In this document: positions 18,008-25,401 of the stretch, piece after piece
How positions within the stretch are numbered: position 1 is the stretch's first letter
Layout: each line of letters starts with the position of its first letter
NCBI GenBank assembly: GCA_041906305.1
Contig: JAYRJL010000002.1
Location: forward strand, 372,001-436,000
Origin: SHVZ01 sp041906305
GTDB taxonomy: Bacteria; Pseudomonadota; Alphaproteobacteria; SHVZ01
Direction of reading: 5' to 3'
Length of the DNA: 64,000 nt
Program-made: the position numbers and the translations under genes
The notes under the pieces: generated by a model
Told to the model about the DNA's origin: nothing
Database searches by the model: none
What the model saw: the letters and a program-made list of their open reading frames with translations, nothing else

Positions 18008-19672
18008 ATGACCGACAAGCTGCATCCCGTCATCGAGAAGGCCGGCCGCGAGTACGCCGACGGCAAGCTCAGCCGTCGCGATTTCCTGCGCATCGCCACC
18101 CTGCTCGGCGTCGCCGCCCCGGCCGCCTACAGCATGGTCGGCCTGTCCATGCCAGCGATGGCCCAGGGAGCCCCGAAGAAGGGCGGCATCGTCCGCATCG
18201 GCATGCGCGTGCAGGACATCTCGAGCCCGCACACCTACTCCTGGATCGAGTCGGCCAACTCCGCCCGCCAGACCCTCGACTACCTCGCGGTCACCGGCGT
18301 CGACAACGTCACCCGGCCGTCACTGGTCGAGAAGTGGGAAGCGAGCCCCGACCTCAAGACCTGGACGCTGTCCCTCCGCAAGGACGTGACCTGGCGCAAG
18401 GGCCGGAAGTTCACCGCCGACGACGCGATCTGGAACTTCAAGCGCTCGCTCGACGACGCGACCGGCTCCTCGACGGTCGGCCTGTTCAAGGGCTTCATGC
18501 TGACCGAGTTCGACGACGGCAAGAAGGACGCGAAGGGCAATCCCCGCAAGTCGGTCAAGCTCTGGGACGCGAACGCGATCCAGAAGGTCGACGACTTCAC
18601 GATCAAGCTGAACGGGCAGACCGGCAACCTGTCGATCCCCGAGTCGATGTACCACTATCCGTTCCTGATCTGCTCGCCCGAGGACGGCGGCAAATTCGGC
18701 GTCGGTAGCGACGGCACCGGCTCGTTCGAGCTGGTCGAGCACGAGGTCGGCAAGCGCTCGGTCTACATCAACCGCCGCCCGTACTGGGACGGCAAGGGCC
18801 CGTACATCGATCGCTACGAGATCATCGATCTCGGCGACGATGCGGCGGCCCAGGTCGCGGCGCTCGCCTCCAAGCAGGTCGACATGATCTACCAGGGCGC
18901 GATCTCGACCCTGCCGACGGTCGAGAAGCTGCCGCACGTCCAGGTGAACTCGGTCGATACCGGCTACACCGCGGTCGCGCGCACGCACCCGATCAAGCCG
19001 TTCGACGACAAGCGCGTCCGCCAGGCGCTGCGCTGGGCCACCGACAACGAGGCGGTGCTCAAGGTCTCGCTCCGCGGCCTCGGAAAGCCGGGCGAGCACC
19101 ATCACGTGGCACCGGTGCATCCGGAATACGCCAACATCGGCTACATGAAGCAGGACATCGCCAAGGCGAAGGCGCTGCTGGCCGAAGCCGGCTATCCGAA
19201 CGGCGTCGACGTCACCATCGATGCCCGTCCGCAGCCGGACTGGGAGCTGATCGCCGTCCAGACCATGGTCGAGCAGTGGAAGGAAGCGGGCATCCGCGCC
19301 AAGATCAACGTGATGCCGTCGGCCCAGTACTGGGAGAACTGGACCAAGGTCCCGTTCGGCTTCACGACCTGGGCGCATCGTCCGCTCGGCACCATGGTGC
19401 TGGCCCTCGCCTATCGCACCGGTGCGGCCTGGAACGAGGCCAACTGGTCAAACGCCGAGTTCGACAAGCTGATCACGGAAGCCGAAGGCTACCTCGACGT
19501 CGAAAAGCGGCGCGCCGTCATGGCAAAGATCGAGCGCATCATGCTCGACGAAGGCCCGGCGGTGGTTCCGGTCTGGCGCGCGGTGTTCAACTACTCGGAC
19601 AAGAAGATCAAGGGCTACAAGATCCATCCGAGCATCTACATCGACGCCAAGGACATGTGGGTCGACGCCTGA
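18008..19672 (+). CDS. ABC transporter substrate-binding protein, peptide/opine/nickel (SBP_bac_5) family
   Basis: The mature part (554 residues in total with the leader) matches family-5 periplasmic binding proteins: SPHTYSWIESANSARQ, KTWTLSLRKDVTWRKGRKFT and the C-terminal ERIMLDEGPAVVPVW. The leader has a twin-arginine motif (S22-R-R-D-F-L) and a hydrophobic stretch ending AMAQ, so export is probably by Tat. I chose ATG 18008 because AGGGAGA lies upstream; a longer in-frame start at 17954 has no such site. It should feed the Dpp-type permease downstream. The ligand is unknown; methylated peptides or onium compounds would fit the context but are not shown. Confidence 0.92.
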   Translation: MTDKLHPVIEKAGREYADGKLSRRDFLRIATLLGVAAPAAYSMVGLSMPAMAQGAPKKGGIVRIGMRVQDISSPHTYSWIESANSARQTLDYLAVTGVDNVTRPSLVEKWEASPDLKTWTLSLRKDVTWRKGRKFTADDAIWNFKRSLDDATGSSTVGLFKGFMLTEFDDGKKDAKGNPRKSVKLWDANAIQKVDDFTIKLNGQTGNLSIPESMYHYPFLICSPEDGGKFGVGSDGTGSFELVEHEVGKRSVYINRRPYWDGKGPYIDRYEIIDLGDDAAAQVAALASKQVDMIYQGAISTLPTVEKLPHVQVNSVDTGYTAVARTHPIKPFDDKRVRQALRWATDNEAVLKVSLRGLGKPGEHHHVAPVHPEYANIGYMKQDIAKAKALLAEAGYPNGVDVTIDARPQPDWELIAVQTMVEQWKEAGIRAKINVMPSAQYWENWTKVPFGFTTWAHRPLGTMVLALAYRTGAAWNEANWSNAEFDKLITEAEGYLDVEKRRAVMAKIERIMLDEGPAVVPVWRAVFNYSDKKIKGYKIHPSIYIDAKDMWVDA

Positions 19673-19695
19673 TCTGAAAGGCCGACGACAGCGTA

Positions 19696-19733
19696 GCTCC
19701 GCGGGCCCGGCGTCCGCGGAGCCGCATTTTTTT
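19696..19733 (+). terminator. Intrinsic terminator/attenuator between binding-protein and permease genes
   Basis: GCTCCGCGG (19696-19704) pairs perfectly with CCGCGGAGC (19714-19722) across a 9-base loop, and seven T residues follow at 19727-19733. It is the best intrinsic-terminator candidate in the window. It would let most transcripts stop after the binding-protein gene, giving a molar excess of that protein over the membrane components. Confidence 0.75.
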
Positions 19734-19765
19734 CATTTCCGTAACATCAACCGCCAGGAGCGGCG

Positions 19766-20704
19766 ATGCTGCGATATTCGGCGAAGCAGCTGTTGAACAT
19801 GGCGCTGACGCTGTTCGCGGTGTCGTTTCTCGTCTTCGCGCTGAACGAGCTTTCCCCGGGCGACGTCGCGCGCAAGATCCTCGGGCCCTACGCCAGCGAG
19901 AACCAGGTCGCTCTCCTCACCGAGCAGATGGGCCTCGATCGCCCAGCTATCGTCCGCTACTTCGAATACATGGGCAAGGCGCTGACCGGCGACTTCGGCG
20001 ACTCCATCGTCTTCCGCCAGCCGGTCTCCGCGCTTATGTGGGACAGGCTCGGCAACACGCTGCTGCTCGCGCTCATCTCCTTCGCCGTCATCGTGCCGCT
20101 CTCGGTCCTGCTCGGCGTGCTCGCCGGCATGCGCGAGCGCGGCTGGTTCGACCGCGCCATCTCGGTCTTCTCCTCGATGTGCGCGTCGATCCCGGAATTC
20201 GCGATGGGCGTGTTCCTGCTCGCCATCTTCGTCGTCTGGCTGGGCTGGCTTCCCGGCACCTCGCCGCTGCGCGCCGACTCCGGCTGGGCAGTCTGGATGC
20301 AGTTTGTCCTGCCGGTGCTGGTCGTTACCTTCTACGACGCGGGCTACCTGATCGCGATGGTGCGTTCCTCGATGGTCGAGGTGATGCGTGCACCCTACAT
20401 CCGGACGGCGCTGCTGAAAGGCAACTCGTTCAACCAGGTCGTCGCCAAGCATGCGCTGCGCAACGCGCTGATCACACCGTTCACTGTGATCCTGCTGCAG
20501 CTGAACTACCTCGTCTCGGGCCTGGTCGTGGTCGAGACGCTGTTCGCCTATCCCGGCTTCGGCCGGCTGATGCTGGAAGCGGCGCTCGCCAAGGACATCG
20601 CGGTGATCGAGGCCGGCACTCTGATCGCGGTCAGCGTCACCATGCTGACCCAGCTGTTCGGCGATCTCGGCTACATGGCCCTCGATCCGAGGATTCGCGT
20701 ATGA
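19766..20704 (+). CDS. ABC transporter permease (DppB type)
   Basis: This 312-residue inner-membrane protein has about six hydrophobic segments. It begins with the DppB-typical LRYSAKQLLNMALTLFAVSF and contains PGDVARKILG near residue 30 and the EAA-like loop of binding-protein-dependent permeases (LLKGNSFNQVVAKHALRNAL). CAGGAG precedes the ATG. The stop overlaps the next permease by four bases (ATGA). It would form the transmembrane channel with the DppC-type protein. Substrate specificity cannot be told from permease sequence. Confidence 0.93.
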   Translation: MLRYSAKQLLNMALTLFAVSFLVFALNELSPGDVARKILGPYASENQVALLTEQMGLDRPAIVRYFEYMGKALTGDFGDSIVFRQPVSALMWDRLGNTLLLALISFAVIVPLSVLLGVLAGMRERGWFDRAISVFSSMCASIPEFAMGVFLLAIFVVWLGWLPGTSPLRADSGWAVWMQFVLPVLVVTFYDAGYLIAMVRSSMVEVMRAPYIRTALLKGNSFNQVVAKHALRNALITPFTVILLQLNYLVSGLVVVETLFAYPGFGRLMLEAALAKDIAVIEAGTLIAVSVTMLTQLFGDLGYMALDPRIRV

Positions 20705-21600
20705 CCGAGGTCAGCCAGGATCTCGGCCGCGTCGGATCGGTCCGGGCGGGTGCCGACACCACGCGTACCGGCTTCGGACGAAGGCTGTACGATCTTCTGA
20801 CGCGCTCGCCGATCGGCACGGTCGGCGGCGCCATCCTGCTGACATGGACACTCCTCGCGATCTTCGCGCCTTGGGTCGCTCCCTACCCGCCGAACAAGAT
20901 CGATCCGACTCTGATCGCGGATCCCTACCCGTCCGCCGCCCACTGGCTCGGCGTCGATAACCTCGGGCGCGACATCCTCTCGCGCCTGATCTGGGGAGCC
21001 CGCACCGTGCTGACCGTGGCGCCGACCGCCGTGCTCGGCGCCGTCGTCCTCGGCCTGTTCCTCGGCCTTCTCTCAGGTTATCGCGGCGGCATCATCGACG
21101 CGGTGATCATGCGGGTCGGCGATACGCTGCTCGCTTTCCCGAAGATCATCCTCTACCTGATCATCATCGCGAAGTTCGGCGCCTCCGCCTTCAATATCAT
21201 TGCGGTGATCACGTTGTCGTCGGCCCCGATCGTCGCCCGCATCGTCCGCGGAGTCACCCTCGACATCAAGAATCGCGACTACGTCGCCGCCGCCCGCATG
21301 CGGGGCGAGAGCGCCCTCTTCATCATGTTCGTCGAGATCCTGCCGAACGCGCGCGGGCCGCTGATCGTCGATTTCTTCCTGCGCCTCGGATACACGACCA
21401 TCGCCATCGGCGTACTGGGCTTCCTTGGCGTCGGCCTTCCGCCGCCCGACCCGGATTGGGGCGGCATGGTCAAGGAAACCTACGGCATGATCTTCGTCTG
21501 GCCGCACATGACGCTGATCCCGGCCGCCGCCATCTCCTCCCTGGTGGTCGGCGCCAACTTCCTCGCCACGGGCATTCGCGAAGCGTCACTCGATGGCTGA
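20701..21600 (+). CDS. ABC transporter permease (DppC type)
   Basis: This 299-residue second permease starts at the ATG overlapping the previous stop; the open frame continues further upstream but only antiparallel to or within the previous gene. It has the DppC features of an N-terminal cytoplasmic stretch, a first transmembrane helix, the periplasmic HWLGVDNLGRDILSR motif, and a C-terminal EAA-type loop near MRGESALFIMFVEILPNA. It pairs with the DppB-type subunit. Its end overlaps the ATPase start by eight bases, indicating coupled translation. Confidence 0.93.
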   Translation: MTEVSQDLGRVGSVRAGADTTRTGFGRRLYDLLTRSPIGTVGGAILLTWTLLAIFAPWVAPYPPNKIDPTLIADPYPSAAHWLGVDNLGRDILSRLIWGARTVLTVAPTAVLGAVVLGLFLGLLSGYRGGIIDAVIMRVGDTLLAFPKIILYLIIIAKFGASAFNIIAVITLSSAPIVARIVRGVTLDIKNRDYVAAARMRGESALFIMFVEILPNARGPLIVDFFLRLGYTTIAIGVLGFLGVGLPPPDPDWGGMVKETYGMIFVWPHMTLIPAAAISSLVVGANFLATGIREASLDG

Positions 21601-23650
21601 CGTCCTCTCCTTCGAGCACGTCTCCATCGCCTACGAGCACCGGACCGGGCGTCAGAACATCCTGAGAGACGTCAGCTTCTCGATCGGCGAAGGCGAAGCG
21701 CTGGGCCTGGTCGGCGAGTCCGGTTGCGGCAAGTCGACGGTGGCTCTGGCCGCGATGCGATACCTGCCGCGGGGTATGTTGGTCACCGACGGCCGCATCC
21801 AGGTCGAAAGTCGCGACATCGCGCAGCTCTCGGATCACGAGCTCTCGCGGATCCGCGGCAACCGCATCGCGATGGTCTACCAGGACCCGATGTCGAGCCT
21901 GAACCCGGTCATGCAGATCGGAAAGCAGCTGATGGAGGTGCCGCTCCTCCACGGCGAGACCGATGAGAAGGCGGCCTTCGATCGCGCCGTCCAGATGCTG
22001 ACGGAGGTCCGCCTCCCCGACGCGGCGGCGATGATGGACCGCTATCCGCACCAGCTATCCGGCGGCCAGCAACAGCGCGTCGTGATCGCGATGGCGCTGA
22101 TGGCCGAACCCGCGCTCCTGATCATGGACGAGCCGACCACCGGCCTCGACGTCACGATCGAGGCGGCGATCCTGGCGCTCGTCCGCGACCTTCGCGCCAA
22201 GTTCGGCACCGCCATCCTGTTCATCAGCCACAATCTCGGCACGGTCGCGCGCGTCTGCGATCGCATCGGCGTTCTCTATGCCGGCCGCATGGTCGAGACC
22301 GGATCGATCTCGACGGTGTTCCGGGCGCCGTCGCACCCCTATACCCGCGGCCTGCTCGGCGCCCTTCCCCGGCTAGACGGCGGACGTCGGGGCAAGCTCC
22401 GCCCCATCGAGGGCACGATCACCGCCGCCGACCGGATGCGCATCGGCTGCGCCTTCGCGCCGCGCTGCGTCTTCGCCGTGCGCAGCGACTGCGAGGAGCG
22501 GCCGATCGCGATGGTCGATCTCGGGAGCGGTCACTTTGCCCGTTGCGCCCGGCTCGAGGCGGTCCGAGCCGTCACTACTCAGGAGAGTGTCGCCGAGTAT
22601 GCCGCGACTTCGGCCGACGCCGCAGTCGTCCTCAGCGTCCGGAACCTGACCAAGGAGTACAAGATCTCGAGCATGTTCGGCGGCCAGAAGGGCGTCGTCC
22701 GCGCCGTCACCGACATCGATCTCGACGCCCGCGCTGGCGAGACGCTGGCGATCGTCGGCGAGTCCGGCTGCGGCAAGTCGACGGTGGCCCGGATCATCTC
22801 GGGATTGCTCGACGGTACCTCCGGCGAGGTGAAGCTCGGCGACCTGGATCTCGCCAAGGTCCAGGTCGACGAGCGGCCGCGCGAGGTTCGCCGCCAGGTC
22901 CAGATGGTGTTCCAGAACCCGGACTCGACGCTGAACCCGAGCCACTCGATCGGCTATGCGCTGATGCGCCCGCTCCGCATGCTGCGGGCGCTGGCGAGCG
23001 GTGACGCCAAGGCCGAGGTCGGGAAGCTGCTGGCGCAGGTGAGGCTTCCCGCCGAGATGGCCGAGCGCATGCCGCACCAGCTCTCAGGCGGCCAGCGTCA
23101 GCGCGTCGCGATCGCGCGTGCGCTCGCCGGCAATCCGGGCCTCGTGGTCGCCGACGAGCCCGTATCCGCGCTCGACGTCTCGGTGCAGGCGGCGATCCTC
23201 AACCTGCTCGGAGAGCTGCTGGAGCAGTCGCAGCTCGGCCTCGTCCTGATCAGTCACGACTTGGCGCTGGTCCGCCATATGGCCGACCATGTCGCCGTCA
23301 TGTATCTCGGCCGCGTCGTCGAATACGGGCCGGTCGACCAGGTCTTCCAGCCGCCCTATCACCCCTATACCGAGGCGCTGCTGCGCGCCGCGCCGACGCC
23401 CGACCCCGACGCGCCGCCGCCGTCGGCCGTCCTCGACGGCGTGATGCCGAGCCCCAGCGAGATCATCATCGGCTGCGCCTTCGCCAGCCGTTGCCCGAGC
23501 CGCATCTCAGGTCTTTGCGACACCACGCGGCCGCCGGTCCGGCGCTTCGGTGAGCACCGGATCGCCTGCCACCTCGACCTCGGCGGCGAGATCGCTCAAG
23601 TGCCGATGGCGCCGGGCGGCCTGACCGGGATCCGGTCGTCGATCTCGTAG
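21593..23650 (+). CDS. Tandem ABC transporter ATP-binding protein (fused DppD-DppF)
   Basis: This 685-residue protein carries two complete nucleotide-binding domains in one chain. Each has Walker A GESGCGKST, a signature motif (LSGGQQQR in the first half, LSGGQRQR in the second) and a Walker B with a following DEP. Each half ends in an oligopeptide-type cysteine-containing tail (IGCAFAPRC, IGCAFASRC), which in the family may bind an Fe-S cluster. It powers the preceding Dpp-type permeases. The last 55 bases overlap the convergent GFA gene, an unusually long tail-to-tail overlap. Confidence 0.95.
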   Translation: MADVLSFEHVSIAYEHRTGRQNILRDVSFSIGEGEALGLVGESGCGKSTVALAAMRYLPRGMLVTDGRIQVESRDIAQLSDHELSRIRGNRIAMVYQDPMSSLNPVMQIGKQLMEVPLLHGETDEKAAFDRAVQMLTEVRLPDAAAMMDRYPHQLSGGQQQRVVIAMALMAEPALLIMDEPTTGLDVTIEAAILALVRDLRAKFGTAILFISHNLGTVARVCDRIGVLYAGRMVETGSISTVFRAPSHPYTRGLLGALPRLDGGRRGKLRPIEGTITAADRMRIGCAFAPRCVFAVRSDCEERPIAMVDLGSGHFARCARLEAVRAVTTQESVAEYAATSADAAVVLSVRNLTKEYKISSMFGGQKGVVRAVTDIDLDARAGETLAIVGESGCGKSTVARIISGLLDGTSGEVKLGDLDLAKVQVDERPREVRRQVQMVFQNPDSTLNPSHSIGYALMRPLRMLRALASGDAKAEVGKLLAQVRLPAEMAERMPHQLSGGQRQRVAIARALAGNPGLVVADEPVSALDVSVQAAILNLLGELLEQSQLGLVLISHDLALVRHMADHVAVMYLGRVVEYGPVDQVFQPPYHPYTEALLRAAPTPDPDAPPPSAVLDGVMPSPSEIIIGCAFASRCPSRISGLCDTTRPPVRRFGEHRIACHLDLGGEIAQVPMAPGGLTGIRSSIS

Positions 23651-23997
23651 TAGTCGCCGGCATCCTCGGCGAAGATCTGCAACTTGGTCTCTAGGCCTGT
23701 CGGCTCGTCGAGCACGCCGGCGGCAACGGACATCTGACCGTTGCCGATCCGCTCCCAGAACAGGCTCGAACCGCACTCGCGGCAGAAGCCGCGCCGCGCG
23801 AATTCGGAGCTGCGGTACCAGGCAAGGCTCTTCTCGTCCTCGATCTCGAGCGCCGAGGCAGGCACCCGTGTGTAGGCCCCGACATGCCCATGCCAACGCC
23901 GGCACTGTCCGCAGTGGCAGACGACGACCGGACGTAGCTCTCCAGAGAGACGGAAGCGGACGGCACCGCAAAGGCATTGTCCCTTGGCGTCGCTCAT
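23596..23997 (-). CDS. GFA family protein (glutathione-dependent formaldehyde-activating fold)
   Basis: This 133-residue zinc protein has the GFA/CENP-V pattern: CLCGAVRF, a CHCGQC triad and GFCRECGSSLFW. Family founder Gfa was proposed to promote S-hydroxymethylglutathione formation from formaldehyde; many members are not proven to do so. It is the last gene of a tightly coupled operon with a demethylating-type flavoenzyme that would release formaldehyde units, which makes the proposed role sensible. Its ATG overlaps the stop of the cupin gene (ATGA), and its 3' end overlaps the convergent ATPase gene. Confidence 0.88.
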   Translation of the reverse strand: MSDAKGQCLCGAVRFRLSGELRPVVVCHCGQCRRWHGHVGAYTRVPASALEIEDEKSLAWYRSSEFARRGFCRECGSSLFWERIGNGQMSVAAGVLDEPTGLETKLQIFAEDAGDYYEIDDRIPVRPPGAIGT

Positions 23998-24584
23998 CGG
24001 CCAGCCTCCGTCATCGTGGCATAGGTCTTCACCTCGCCGGTCCAGCAGTAGAGCGCAAGCAGCGGCTCATCCGTCGTCCGCATCGCATGGCGCATCATCG
24101 GCGCGTGGTGTATCTGCGCTCCCGGTCCTTTCCGGTGCCAGCTCTCGTCCTCGCGCCACCAGTCCGCGGTGCCGGCGACGATGTGATAGATCTCCTCGGC
24201 CGGATGCGCGTGATCCGGGTAGTGCATCCCCGGCCCTAGCATCAGCAGGCCGACCAGAAGGTCCGCGCTCTCGATGGGACGCCTAGGCCCGACCAGCTCG
24301 ACATAGCCGTAGCGGTCGACATAACCCGGTCCCAGGCTGGCTTCCGAATAGTTGGGGTTCTGCAGCCAATCACAGCTCGGCTCGATTGCCGCAAAGGCAT
24401 CGGCGATCTCGGCCAGCGGTCCCTGCTTTGCCAGCTCGACCGCCCGGCCGACGAATTGCGCCACCGGCTTCCGCCTCCCGGTTCCCGGTCTCGGCTCGCT
24501 GCCCAGCCTCGGAACCGCGGCGGCGAGCGGACCATCGGGCGCCTGGCGATAGAGCCTCTCGATCGCCTGCAGCAGCCGGCGCAT
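23994..24584 (-). CDS. Cupin of the dimethylsulfoniopropionate-lyase family (DddL/DddQ-like)
   Basis: This 196-residue protein matches the DMSP-lyase cupin family (PF16867) in length and layout. The metal-site motif is HxHxxxExY: H125, H127, E131 and Y133 within YPDHAHPAEEIYHIVAG, and a second-motif His near 160-166 (HHAPMMRHAMRT). It continues with EPLLALYCWTG and has the upstream family strand YVELVGP. DddQ-type enzymes cleave DMSP to DMS and acrylate by beta-elimination with a metal and a tyrosine base. Members outside marine roseobacters may act on other zwitterions, so the substrate is open. It starts one base after the PhnD-like stop and overlaps the GFA start. Confidence 0.85.
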   Translation of the reverse strand: MRRLLQAIERLYRQAPDGPLAAAVPRLGSEPRPGTGRRKPVAQFVGRAVELAKQGPLAEIADAFAAIEPSCDWLQNPNYSEASLGPGYVDRYGYVELVGPRRPIESADLLVGLLMLGPGMHYPDHAHPAEEIYHIVAGTADWWREDESWHRKGPGAQIHHAPMMRHAMRTTDEPLLALYCWTGEVKTYATMTEAGR

Positions 24585-24585
24585 G

Positions 24586-25401
24586 TCAGGCGATCTCGGC
24601 GAGGCCTCGCGTCTCCGCGGCCTGGGCCCAGTCCTCGGTGATCTGGTAGTCGGACTCCTTCACCCGGGCGAAGCCCAGGATGCAGAGATCGGCGCGGAGT
24701 CCGGCTTGCGTCGGGTCATCGCCGAAGGTGACCAAAGTGTCGGCGAGACGCTTGACGGTCTCGGGCGAAGTGCCGGCCGACGCCATGAAAGCCGGGATCG
24801 GCACCACGTCGGTCGAGGCGATGACCCGCGTTCGACCGGCGACCTCCGGCCAATGGCGGCGAAGCAGTGCGTAGGCGAAGGAGTCGAGAGGGCCGACATC
24901 GGTCTTGCCCTCGACGATCGCCTCGACCATCAGGCGCGGGGTGCGCAGCGGGCCGACAATCTCGCGGTAGAGCGCCTTGGTATCGCCCTTCCGGTACTTG
25001 AGCAGATGATGGCGCGGTGCGTTGTAGCCGGAATGCGAGTCGGGGATCGTGTAGGCAAAACGGTGCCCGAACGTGTCTTCCAGCGTCTTGAAGGGCGCGT
25101 CGTCGCGGACGGCAAAATGCGAGCAATAGACCGGCCGGCCCATGGCATAGTCGGCGCTCGGGATCGGCGCCGCCACCACCTGGTGCACCGCGCCGTAGCG
25201 CATGAAGGGCCAGCCGCACATGAAGGTGCAGACGAGATCCTTCCTCGACCACAGCTCGTCGAGCGAGGCGGGAAAGGCGTGGTCGATCACCGTCATGTCG
25301 ATACCGGACTTCGCCTTCAGCCAGACGAACAGCCGCTTCCAGGCCGCGGCCGCCGGCGGGGCAACCGAGTACATGCGGGCGTTGGCGATGAGATCGCTCA
25401 T
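24586..25401 (-). CDS. PhnD/phosphonate-type substrate-binding domain protein, no signal peptide
   Basis: This 271-residue protein has the periplasmic-binding-protein type 2 fold of the PhnD family: an ANARMYSVAPP start, FAYTIPDSHSGYNAP in the middle and KTDVGPLDSFAYAL. No leader peptide or lipobox is visible, and no ABC permease of that family is nearby, so it may be a cytoplasmic ligand-binding protein or an enzyme-associated sensor. I chose ATG 25401 because it overlaps the preceding stop (ATGA); the frame extends further but into the upstream gene. It sits between the flavoenzyme and the cupin, and its ligand may be the pathway substrate. Confidence 0.8.
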   Translation of the reverse strand: MSDLIANARMYSVAPPAAAAWKRLFVWLKAKSGIDMTVIDHAFPASLDELWSRKDLVCTFMCGWPFMRYGAVHQVVAAPIPSADYAMGRPVYCSHFAVRDDAPFKTLEDTFGHRFAYTIPDSHSGYNAPRHHLLKYRKGDTKALYREIVGPLRTPRLMVEAIVEGKTDVGPLDSFAYALLRRHWPEVAGRTRVIASTDVVPIPAFMASAGTSPETVKRLADTLVTFGDDPTQAGLRADLCILGFARVKESDYQITEDWAQAAETRGLAEIA

